Assembly: GCA_947178465.1 (NCBI GenBank)
Contig: CAMWYL010000050.1
Span: forward strand, 1-12,640
Length of the DNA stretch: 12,640 bases
Origin: an uncultured Lachnospiraceae bacterium
GTDB lineage: Bacteria; Bacillota; Clostridia; Lachnospirales; Lachnospiraceae
Direction of reading: 5' to 3'
In this document: piece after piece, positions 1 through 6,411 of the stretch
Numbering within the stretch: the first letter of the stretch is position 1
Layout of the letters: every line of letters starts with the position of its first letter
Position numbers and translations under genes: made by a program
The notes under the pieces: generated by a model
Seen by the model: only the letters and a program-made list of their open reading frames with translations
The model's database searches: none
What the model was told of the DNA's origin: nothing

Positions 1-1648
1 GTTCCAGACTGTTTCTGTCTCTTTGCGTAGTCTCTGCCTTGCTTTTTACTTCCTCCAAACGTGGATACAGCTGCTCCTGTTGCTGCATGCATTCCTGTCT
101 GATTTGTTCAAGTTTCTGAAGTTCTTCATACAGCTCGCTTTCTTTCTGCTCTAACTCTTTTTGATAGGAGATACGGGCCTGTTCGAGCCTTTGAACACAA
201 TCCTGATACACCCGGATACTGTCTGCAAATGTCTGCGTTTTTGCCCGAATTTCCGATACTTCTTCATACTGTTCCAAAAACCGTTTATATACATCTTCAT
301 CCAGCAGATATTCTTCTTCCAAATATTTGTGAATGTGCTTAATTTTCGTGAGAATATTGTTCATATTATCCGTTTTTCCACCCTCAAGCGAGAATACTCC
401 CCAAAATTTATCCTCTCCCTGATTAGATTCACTCACCAGCTCTTCTTGTCTTTTTCCGTTCTCATCCTCCTTCCACTCTGCCGATGTCTTTGCATTTGAT
501 ACCTCGTGGAAATAGTCTGCCTGTATAAGTTCCTCAATCAGAGTTTCATCGATTTCCTTACTTAGCGGAAGCTCCTTCACAATATTTTGAACAGCACCAT
601 TATTCGAACTTGCGACCACGATATTATTTTCGGTAATATGTTCCGGGATCACGCCAATCGATGCATGATTGTAATAAATTGTTTCCTCCGTTCCTTTAAT
701 GAAATGATCCGGGAGTTTCGCGATATCATACGCCTGCTGTACAACTAACTGCGCAAAAATATCCTTTAAAAGTGTCGTTTTTCCGGTTCCCGGCGGTCCG
801 TTGACACTTCGTATCTGATTGTTATCGAAACCGATGGATAAATTTACCGCAACCTGCTGCATCAAAGAAAGCGCATACGCCGTATTGCTCGGAAATCTTC
901 CGAGCGGATAATTCTTCGGCTGTAGGATCTGTTCAAACGCATGCCGATGGAAATTTACGGATTCCTTTTTGCTGTCAAGGTTAGTACGTCCCTCCTCATT
1001 TCCATACAAATAGGCGTTCAGATTAGCTGTCTTGATTCCCTTTGCTTTTTCCAGATCATCAATGAAAAAGGAATGCAGATTCGTCGCATCGGTATCTATG
1101 TTTTTTAAAATCCGCATGCGACAATTTTTTACATCAATCCCATATCGAAGAATTTCCTTTTGCATCGCCGCATTAAACTTCTCCAGGGACCCTGATGTCT
1201 GATCAAAATCCTGCAAAAACTGCTTTTTTAAGTTGTCCTCAAAATCTCGAAACTCCTTCTCGTTCGGAACTTTTTTGTAATATCGTATGTATGCACTTTC
1301 TGTAAAGAATGTCATATCCTGCTGGATATTTAAACTTTTATCAAAATATAATGCAAAACTAAATTTATTTTCGACACGAATCTCCTCATCCGTCGGTTTC
1401 AAATGGTATTGTTCCCGAAGAATGGAAACCACTTCTTGAAAATCGAAGATATCAAAATATACAACAATTCCACCATTCTGCTTTAAACTAAATTTCTTTT
1501 TTTCGATTTCATTTAAAAACAAGGAGTAGAAATCCTGTCCCTGCATATCATCCAAAGTAAGGATAGATTTATCTTTGATACTGATGTCTCCCTCCGATAA
1601 ATGTTCCACCATGATCCATGCTTCTAAAATCTTATCTTTTTCTATCAT
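1..1648 (-). CDS. UPF1-like superfamily 1 helicase/ATPase, N-terminal part (runs off the left edge)
   Basis: The frame is open for 549 codons from ATG at 1648 to the window edge, so the C-terminal half is missing. Residues 1-240 form an N-terminal region with no motif I recognise. The stretch SLMQQVAVNL precedes a Walker A motif GPPGTGKTT at residues 284-292, and VVASSNNGAVQNIV fits helicase motif Ia. This order is typical of COG1112-like (UPF1-type) superfamily 1 helicases, which use ATP to move on DNA or RNA. From about residue 470 the sequence turns Glu/Gln-rich and looks like a coiled-coil insertion; motifs II-VI must lie beyond the edge. An in-frame TAA just upstream fixes the ATG. An AAGGAG site lies about 14 bases upstream, rather far, so coupling to the overlapping small ORF (stop and start share ATGA) may matter. 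Several members of this class are phage-defence proteins, but a defence role is only inference here. Confidence 0.8.
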   Translation of the reverse strand, partial: MIEKDKILEAWIMVEHLSEGDISIKDKSILTLDDMQGQDFYSLFLNEIEKKKFSLKQNGGIVVYFDIFDFQEVVSILREQYHLKPTDEEIRVENKFSFALYFDKSLNIQQDMTFFTESAYIRYYKKVPNEKEFRDFEDNLKKQFLQDFDQTSGSLEKFNAAMQKEILRYGIDVKNCRMRILKNIDTDATNLHSFFIDDLEKAKGIKTANLNAYLYGNEEGRTNLDSKKESVNFHRHAFEQILQPKNYPLGRFPSNTAYALSLMQQVAVNLSIGFDNNQIRSVNGPPGTGKTTLLKDIFAQLVVQQAYDIAKLPDHFIKGTEETIYYNHASIGVIPEHITENNIVVASSNNGAVQNIVKELPLSKEIDETLIEELIQADYFHEVSNAKTSAEWKEDENGKRQEELVSESNQGEDKFWGVFSLEGGKTDNMNNILTKIKHIHKYLEEEYLLDEDVYKRFLEQYEEVSEIRAKTQTFADSIRVYQDCVQRLEQARISYQKELEQKESELYEELQKLEQIRQECMQQQEQLYPRLEEVKSKAETTQRDRNSLE

Positions 1649-1803
1649 TTCTTAAATATAACTCCTTCGTATCCGACCGCATTTCTAATCTGCTTTTCAA
1701 TATCTCCCCTACAGCCGTTTCCATTGGCTTTTAAAGTACTGATTTCATGCGATACCGAAAAGCTGTATCCTATCAGTTCATTCTTATATATCCGTATAAG
1801 CAT
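1645..1803 (-). CDS. Small ORF, 52 residues, possibly the 3' end of a truncated gene coupled to the helicase
   Basis: ATG at 1803 reads 52 codons to TGA at 1645-1647. The stop overlaps the helicase ATG as ATGA, the classical layout of translational coupling. The product has a balanced, protein-like composition, with segments such as GYSFSVSHEIST and GDIEKQIRNAVGYEGVIF. I do not recognise a family. The apparent start lies inside the last codons of the lipoprotein gene in another frame and has only a poor ribosome binding site. I therefore think it more likely that this is the surviving C-terminus of a longer gene that once preceded the helicase and was cut when the lipoprotein segment arrived. 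A genuine 52-residue protein remains possible. Confidence 0.45.
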   Translation of the reverse strand: MLIRIYKNELIGYSFSVSHEISTLKANGNGCRGDIEKQIRNAVGYEGVIFKK

Positions 1804-3532
1804 CTATGACACCCGTCAGGGAATCAACTTCAAAAGCATCCACTCTGACCGGCTCTTTTTTATCATAGTCAAATCCGTAAGTATAAAATTCATATACCGC
1901 ATCATCAACCTGGGACAAATGCAAAAAATAAGGTATCCCGGCTATTTCAATCCGATAACAGTATTCCGGCATTTCGCATCCCAGAACCTCCTCATAAACC
2001 GCAAGAACATCTTCATCAAAGAATATCCTGTCGCAGGAATATGCTCCATAATATTGCTCATAAATCATATCCGGTGCCTGCCCGGTGGATATGGCATTTT
2101 CATTTCCTGATATTTCCCTGCGTTCGCTTTTGACAGCCTCTAAAGACACATCGGGATAAATATAATAGGGATTTACGATGCTAATCCATTTGTAACCGTC
2201 CTCTCCCTCATCATAGGGAAGCCTGTCATAATATATAAAACATCTGACAGGGAATTTCCCCACCGTTTCACATACTCCCCCTTATCATTCGCAGCATATC
2301 TCCATGTATAAACTGCAAAACCATCGTTCTCAAAATCATACACACCAAAATCTCTTCTTATCATGCTGTCTGCTGTCTCTTGGCTCCCTGTTCCCGTCCT
2401 CTGCCTTTGATCGGAGGTATATAATACATACTGCCACGCTTCATCCTGATATCCGTATACCTCCATATCCGTCAGCAGAATGTCCTGACTCTCGAAGCAA
2501 TACTCTGCAAAAACTTTTCCATCTCTCACGGTAAATCCTTGAAAGGAGTTTTCCTGTCCATAGCCGTTACGAAGCGGAAGCGGTTTCAGCGGTTCCTCAT
2601 ATCCCTCTTTATTTCCTAAATACAGATAAAGGCGGCGTTGTATCGGAACCGATGCTGTTTCCTCATCAATCTTTCCTATTACAACTCCCAAATCATTTAT
2701 TTGATCCCCATTAAAATCTCCAACGCACCAGTCTTCCACTTCAATACGGAATTGGTCACTTGTTTCTGTCAGGGAATTATAAACATTAAAAGCTTTTTCC
2801 AACTCCCCCTTCCACGCTTCCCGATCCTCATCAGAAGCAGGAAACACATCTGTCGCTCTTTTTCGCAAAACCTGTAAAGGATCCCCCGGATTCCCGCCAA
2901 TGGACAAATCAACCGGTTCCGGAAGATATTCTATTCCCGAGTAATCCTCTATTTCATTATTACGCAAATTTAAATTCGTCAGACCGGTACAATGTGAAAG
3001 AGGCGCTATATCCTTTATACTGCATCCGGAAACATCCAGATGCTGCAAAGCTTTCATCTGTTCTACGAAAGAAATATCCATAAGATACACATCATGAATG
3101 GTCAGTTCCACTAATTCTTCCATGTTTTCCAGATATCCGTAATCAAGCACCATCCGCTTCTCACATCCCGGCTGCACATCAATATAAAGCCGTTCCAAGC
3201 GGGGCAGAAGAGCCAGATCATCTAAAACAGCAATCGGCTCTTCCTCCTTTTGTAAGAGAAAGGTGCAGAACCGTAATTGCTTCCGGATGTTCTTTATCCG
3301 GTTTTCCTTTACATGCTTCGCTGTTTTTTTCCTTCATTGTTGCATCTGCAAAGGCATCACTATCATAAGAGACATCTCTTTCTTCCGTTTGAGCAGTTTC
3401 ATCTGCCTGCTTACCGGTTTCGGCGGGTTGTCTCTTTTCAATATTTTCCCCGCCCTGTCCGCATCCCCAAAGCAAACTGATTAAGAGCAGACCGACTACC
3501 GTTTTTCCCATGACTTCTTTTCTTATGTTCAT
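1784..3532 (-). pseudogene. Leucine-rich-repeat/FG-GAP lipoprotein, interrupted by two compensating frameshifts
   Basis: ATG at 3532 has GAGAGGG upstream. The N-terminus has a lipoprotein signal: basic residues, a hydrophobic run, then LLWGC with the cysteine to be lipidated, so the product should sit on the outer face of the membrane. A Glu/Lys/Thr-rich linker follows. Near 3248-3251 (AAAA) the frame jumps by +1 into a segment with two or three internalin-type leucine-rich repeats (for example LQHLDVSGCSIKDIAPL) and an FG-GAP/EF-hand-like calcium loop DFNGDQINDL. At 2258-2261 (GGGG) the frame jumps back by -1 into an acidic, Tyr-rich tail ending at 1784. The outer parts share one frame and the total of 1749 bases is an exact 583 codons, so one inserted A and one missing G restore a 582-residue protein. 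As written, translation from 3532 stops at 3218 after 104 residues. This could be decay, sequencing error at short homopolymers, or slippage. Extracellular protein-binding is likely from the repeats; the ligand is unknown. Confidence 0.75.
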
Positions 3533-3558
3533 CTAAAAGATTCCCTCTCTTTTCATTG

Positions 3559-3593
3559 GACTTTCCGGATTTTCCCGCAAAATCTGGAAAGTC
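3559..3593. repeat. Long inverted repeat (hairpin) just upstream of the lipoprotein gene
   Basis: Arms 3559-3573 (GACTTTCCGGATTTT) and 3579-3593 (AAAATCTGGAAAGTC) pair over 15 positions with one G-T wobble around the loop CCCGC. Neither strand has a clear T-run after the stem, so it is not a textbook terminator. It lies 27 bases before the lipoprotein ATG and immediately before its ribosome binding site, so it could act as an operator, an attenuator or a leader hairpin. It might equally be an end structure left by the neighbouring mobile DNA. The interval 3541-3652 otherwise holds only an open, unassigned minus-strand reading frame. Confidence 0.6.
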
Positions 3594-3652
3594 TTCAGAT
3601 GAAATATCATATATGGGAATACTTATATCCGAACCAATACTTGCATCACGTT

Positions 3653-4175
3653 CTATTTCATCTGTCCGTTAAGCGCTTCCACGCGTTTTTCCATATTCGT
3701 CGTATCGATTGCTGTATCAATCCTCCTTTTCACAGCTTCCTTAAACCGCTCATCCCTTACCATCGCTGATATAAAGCCCTGCGTCCTTGGATGAATCGAT
3801 TCCGTCCTCCACACAGATTAAGTTTACACCATAGTCCTGCATTGTCTGAAGGGAATTCAGCACATCCGCAGCGTTTCTGCCAAATCCGGAAAGTTTGAAC
3901 ACAAGAACAAAACTCACATCATCCTCGCCCGATTCAATTTTCTCCATCATGCGCGTAAACTCAGGTCTGCCTTAATATTTTTTCCGAAAACCTTCGTCTG
4001 AAAATTCGAAAACAACTGTCATATCCTGATATTCCGCATACTTGCGCAGTTTATCTCTCTGTGCATCCAGACTGTATCCATCCGCCTGCACCGCCGTAGA
4101 TACGCGGGTGTAAATATAACATTTTTTCTGCTTTTTCAACTTAGTCTCCTCACTATGGGAGTTGTAATGCTCCAT
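3653..4175 (-). pseudogene. Large serine recombinase (resolvase/invertase family), fragmented remnant
   Basis: Three pieces of one recombinase can be recognised. Piece 1 (4175-3972) contains CYIYTRVSTAVQADGYSLDAQ, the resolvase N-terminal strand with the nucleophilic serine (Ser26 counted from ATG 4175), and ends at TAA 3972-3974 where a GFSGKNIKGRPEF-like stretch is expected. The DNA there looks like the loss of three bases at short T, C and G runs. Piece 2 (3950-3750) continues in the same frame with LVFKLSGFGRNAADVL; the family has Arg where this has Gly after KLS, a catalytic arginine. After DSSKDAG the sequence jumps to piece 3 (3763-3653, another frame), RDERFKEAVKRRIDTAIDT, which resembles the region after the zinc ribbon. 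Roughly the middle of the protein is deleted. The native start may be TTG at 4139, preceded by GAGGAG. The gene overlaps the end of the ORF6N gene by 23 bases. It cannot make an active enzyme. Confidence 0.85.
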
Positions 4176-5193
4176 TTTTCAATAGTTTCTTAACCATAGA
4201 TTCATATTTCTTTATACCAAAGTCCTCAACAATACTTGTAATTCTCGCCCCTGCATCCTTTGAGGACGCACCGCACAGAAAAACACGTTCATCCGGTGTC
4301 CCATAATCCAACACTATAAATCTATCGTGAAAGACACCATCAGTGTGCTGCATGGTTAGTTGAATGCCAGGGTATTCTCTGCAAAAATCGTTATATTCTA
4401 CATTGTGGAGTTTGCCGGTTCCAATGTTATCGCTGAATATCTTGATATCAACTCCGGCAGGTGTGTTTTTTAACAAAACCAATGTACGAAGAGCTATGTA
4501 ATTATCTATCAGATAAACAGATTTCTTTGCTTGGCTGTATATGGATGAATATGCTACATCAGCACTACAGTATTGGGTGTTATACATGAGCCATCCATTA
4601 TCATCGTTATTCACAAAACTATTCATCATATCAGCAAGATCCGATTTGGTAACAACATCATTAAGCTGATTCATGACATCAGACATCTGCCGCTCAACAG
4701 AGCCTATGTTCATACGAAGTTTATTAATTTCGTCAGAATTATTTGATGTCTGAATCGAAAGTCGCATTACCTCACGCGCTCCGATAAGACCCTGATTTCC
4801 AATAATGTAATCCTTTATTTTCTTAAACGTACGAATTAATGCTTTGCTCTGTTTAGTTGCCAATTCTCCTTTTAAAACCGTCATAAGCATATATAATCCC
4901 TGTTCAGTGAACACATGAGGATTATATCTACTCTTTGAACTAATATTTGCGGTCGAAAAATTCGTCCGCAAATATGATACTTCATCGTCAGTGAGTTCAA
5001 ACATAAAATCCGTATCAAATTTTTCAATATTGTTGCGTACTTGCTCGTTAAATCTCTTATTTTCATATCCATAAATAGCGGCAAGATCCGCATCAAGCAT
5101 CACTTTGTATCCTCTGATATCATACAGTTTGTCCTGCAAATATTCCTCCGTTACTTCAATTATTGCTATTTCTTCCTTTGTCTTTTCTGCCAT
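4153..5193 (-). CDS. ORF6N-domain DNA-binding protein with C-terminal phospholipase-D-like domain
   Basis: I start the gene at ATG 5193 (346 residues) because GGAAAGGA lies six bases upstream; the longer frame back to 5235 begins with TTG inside an inverted repeat. Residues 12-105 match ORF6N, the DNA-binding module of phage antirepressor-type proteins: GYKVMLDADLAAIYGYE, then FNEQVRNN, FMFELTDDEV and the signature VFTEQG at about 94-99. Residues 145-195 look coiled-coil. Residues 215-330 resemble a single phospholipase-D-like lobe, with KSVYLIDNYI, then HDRFIVLDYG and CGASSKDAG. The HxK motif reads HDR, as in other ORF6N proteins of this type, so nuclease activity is doubtful and a structural or regulatory role is likelier. 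Neighbours are a dead serine recombinase downstream and small regulators upstream, consistent with mobile-element regulation. The gene looks intact. Confidence 0.85.
   Translation of the reverse strand: MAEKTKEEIAIIEVTEEYLQDKLYDIRGYKVMLDADLAAIYGYENKRFNEQVRNNIEKFDTDFMFELTDDEVSYLRTNFSTANISSKSRYNPHVFTEQGLYMLMTVLKGELATKQSKALIRTFKKIKDYIIGNQGLIGAREVMRLSIQTSNNSDEINKLRMNIGSVERQMSDVMNQLNDVVTKSDLADMMNSFVNNDDNGWLMYNTQYCSADVAYSSIYSQAKKSVYLIDNYIALRTLVLLKNTPAGVDIKIFSDNIGTGKLHNVEYNDFCREYPGIQLTMQHTDGVFHDRFIVLDYGTPDERVFLCGASSKDAGARITSIVEDFGIKKYESMVKKLLKNGALQLP
4943..4975. repeat. Inverted repeat inside the ORF6N gene, near-copy of the one in its 5' region
   Basis: ATATTTGCGG-T-CGAA (4943-4957) and TTCG-T-CCGCAAATAT (4961-4975) are inverted copies with one mismatch at the T/T position, around AAA. 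The core ATTTGCGGACGA is shared with the repeat at 5208-5238. It lies in the codons for LRTNFSTAN in the ORF6N domain. Confidence 0.8.
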
Positions 5194-5207
5194 ATTTATC
5201 CTTTCCA

Positions 5208-5238
5208 AATTTGCGGACGAAAATCTCGTCCGCAAATT
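5208..5238. promoter_or_regulatory. Perfect 13-bp inverted repeat before the ORF6N ribosome binding site; candidate operator or leader hairpin
   Basis: Arms AATTTGCGGACGA (5208-5220) and TCGTCCGCAAATT (5226-5238) are perfectly inverted around AAATC. On the minus-strand transcript the hairpin ends three bases before the GGAAAGGA ribosome binding site (5197-5204) of the ORF6N gene. A TATAAT box at 5259-5264 lies just upstream, so the repeat is in the 5' leader. It could bind the ORF6N protein (autoregulation) or limit translation as an RNA stem; both are inference. Confidence 0.7.
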
Positions 5239-5258
5239 GTTTTTGCAAAAATCTCCTG

Positions 5259-5264
5259 ATTATA
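5259..5264 (-). promoter_or_regulatory. Candidate -10 box (TATAAT) for the ORF6N gene
   Basis: A consensus TATAAT reads on the minus strand, 66 bases before the ORF6N ATG. No good -35 box is visible 16-18 bases upstream, so the promoter may need an activator or may be fortuitous. Confidence 0.4.
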
Positions 5265-5294
5265 ACCAAACCGAATTGCACACGGTTACAGTCA

Positions 5295-5326
5295 TTTTAA
5301 ACGTATCGAAATCGATGCATTTAAAA
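5295..5326. repeat. Imperfect AT-rich palindrome between the helix-turn-helix and ORF6N genes
   Basis: TTTTAAACGTATCGA (5295-5309) and TCGATGCATTTAAAA (5312-5326) pair at 13 of 15 positions around AA, and both mismatches become G-T pairs in RNA. It lies just after the stop of the helix-turn-helix gene. It could be a protein-binding palindrome or a weak terminator; there is no T-run on the minus strand. Confidence 0.45.
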
Positions 5327-5347
5327 CATTTTTAACTTTTGATTGCT

Positions 5348-5542
5348 TTACCCTTTTTCTTTAACCAATTTCTCATACTTTATCTGATACTCTATCAACC
5401 GCGGAATATATTCCGGCGGGGTGCGCCGCCCCGCCTCCCAATCCTCTAATGTGCGGACAGGTATCCCCGTATGATGCGAAAATTCTTTCCTGTTCTCGCC
5501 CGCTTCCTCACGAAGTTCCGTTATTCTTCTTGCTATATCCAT
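5348..5542 (-). CDS. Small XRE-like helix-turn-helix regulator
   Basis: I start at ATG 5542 (64 residues) because GGAGG lies nine bases upstream; the longer frame to 5578 has no such site. Residues 1-50 read as a compact helix-turn-helix: RRITELREEAGENRKEF, then HTGIPVRTLEDWEAGRRTP, a typical recognition helix followed by the DWExGxRxP turn. Such 60-70 residue regulators are common in mobile elements of Lachnospiraceae. It follows the 57-residue gene at 5575-5748 by 32 bases on the same strand, so the two are probably cotranscribed. The DNA target is unknown. Confidence 0.75.
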   Translation of the reverse strand: MDIARRITELREEAGENRKEFSHHTGIPVRTLEDWEAGRRTPPEYIPRLIEYQIKYEKLVKEKG

Positions 5543-5574
5543 GTATATATCCTCCACGCATTGCGTTATATGTA

Positions 5575-5748
5575 TCATAATACATTATACGTTTCTTCGC
5601 AATGCACTTTGTCTCGCTTTTCCCGCTCTATCTTTTTCGGCACATCCGACCCATATTTCAACATCAATTTGCTCATAACATCAATACAGCGTTCGAAGGC
5701 GATATTGTCTTTGGGATCATCATAATATATATATCTTATACTCCACAT
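5575..5748 (-). CDS. Hypothetical 57-residue protein, partner of the helix-turn-helix gene
   Basis: ATG 5748 has AGGAG seven bases upstream; the longer frame to 5799 lacks a comparable site. The product begins MWSIRYIYYDDPKDNIAFERC and is soluble and charged, with no signal peptide, membrane segment or motif I recognise. The SKLMLKYG and KKIEREKRDK segments suggest helices. Its position directly before a small regulator in mobile-element remnants suggests an accessory gene of that element. Confidence 0.55.
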   Translation of the reverse strand: MWSIRYIYYDDPKDNIAFERCIDVMSKLMLKYGSDVPKKIEREKRDKVHCEETYNVL

Positions 5749-5865
5749 AAGCTCTCTCCTGCGCTTTCGTTGTATATTCCGGTATATTTTCCATGTCACC
5801 GATAGACACGAGCTCTATGCGTATCTAATTGTGTAACAATCTCAAAATGATACTCAAAATCTCTG

Positions 5866-5958
5866 TTATTGAATCACTACCGGCTGTCTTTTCAGCATAG
5901 CTTTTTGAACTTTCCAGAGTTTCTCCATCTCTTCCTTGACAATAAGGAAATGACTGTA
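5866..5958 (-). other. Possible gene-tail fragment in the minus strand
   Basis: A minus-strand frame ending with TAA at 5866 encodes HFLIVKEEMEKLWKVQKAM followed by LKRQPVVIQ, a helical, Lys-rich sequence that reads like the C-terminus of a protein. Its upstream part overlaps the plus-strand helix-turn-helix remnant, so no complete gene exists. A 20-residue peptide from the internal ATG is also possible. The remaining bases of 5749-5865 show no gene. Confidence 0.2.
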
Positions 5959-6224
5959 AAAGAACCGGCATTGCGCCTACTACTCTTTATTCTATTATTC
6001 AATGGGATGCCGCAATACGTTTTGACACGGCGCTGCGTATTTCCAATATCCTTGACATACCGTTCAACTCGATCTGTAAGGACAATCCTTATGAAGATAT
6101 GGATACTCTGCCAAAGCTGCCTTCAGACAGGGAGCGCCTTATGGTCGGCATGGAAAAGAAAGCCTATTTTTCTGACCGCACACTAAAGATTATTAAAAGT
6201 TTTGGTAAATTACCCTTGGAATAA
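5950..6224 (+). pseudogene. XRE-family helix-turn-helix regulator, 5'-damaged remnant
   Basis: From AGA at 5961 to TAA at 6222-6224 a plus-strand frame reads RTGIAPTTLYSIIQWDAAIR, then FDTALRISNILDIPFNSICK and a tail rich in LPSDRE and KIIKSF. RTGIAPTTLYSIIQ is a helix-turn-helix recognition segment, and the rest matches the usual C-terminus of such regulators. There is an in-frame TAA at 5943-5945 and no start in this frame. The expected beginning, MTVKE, is present in another frame at 5950, so a small indel near 5960 broke the gene and the first helix region is missing. It is the only plus-strand gene trace in the mobile-element region. Confidence 0.7.
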
Positions 6225-6256
6225 TCTTCAAACCAGTCTATCTCTTTATCTGTATA

Positions 6257-6411
6257 CTATTTTTGAGCATACATCTTGAAAGATTCAATAATATATGCGG
6301 ACAGTGCTTGACTTCCGGATTATCTTTCTTGGATTTATTATAGTTCTCTCCCATATCCAATCCGCACATCCGCTTAACTTCTGCAATATACCTCGTATGC
6401 ACATTCACACC
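6257..6411 (-). pseudogene. Decayed C-terminal extension of rlmD, beyond a premature TAA
   Basis: The rlmD frame continues past its TAA (6412-6414) with GVNVHTRYIAEVKRMCGL and DMGENYNKSKKDNPEVKHCP. From memory, clostridial RlmD proteins often end with such a segment after an IKEYVKEKYG-like stretch, so the TAA stands where a Tyr codon is expected. After KHCP the expected ending is found only in another frame (YIIESFKMYAQK, stop at 6257), so a few codons are also deleted. The region is thus a nonsense-plus-frameshift remnant, not an intergenic spacer. The bases 6225-6256 show nothing else. Confidence 0.65.

Noticed and set aside
161..499. Plus-strand 112-residue frame rich in Phe and Ile
   Set aside because: Antisense shadow of the partial helicase, which has an open frame for 549 codons with a Walker A motif.
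3438..3690. Minus-strand unassigned frame overlapping the hairpin and the lipoprotein start
   Set aside because: The composition is protein-like in part, but there is no start signal or recognisable family and it overlaps a better supported gene.
5194..5235. Upstream TTG start of the ORF6N gene
   Set aside because: It sits inside the inverted repeat and has no ribosome binding site, while ATG 5193 has GGAAAGGA at good spacing.
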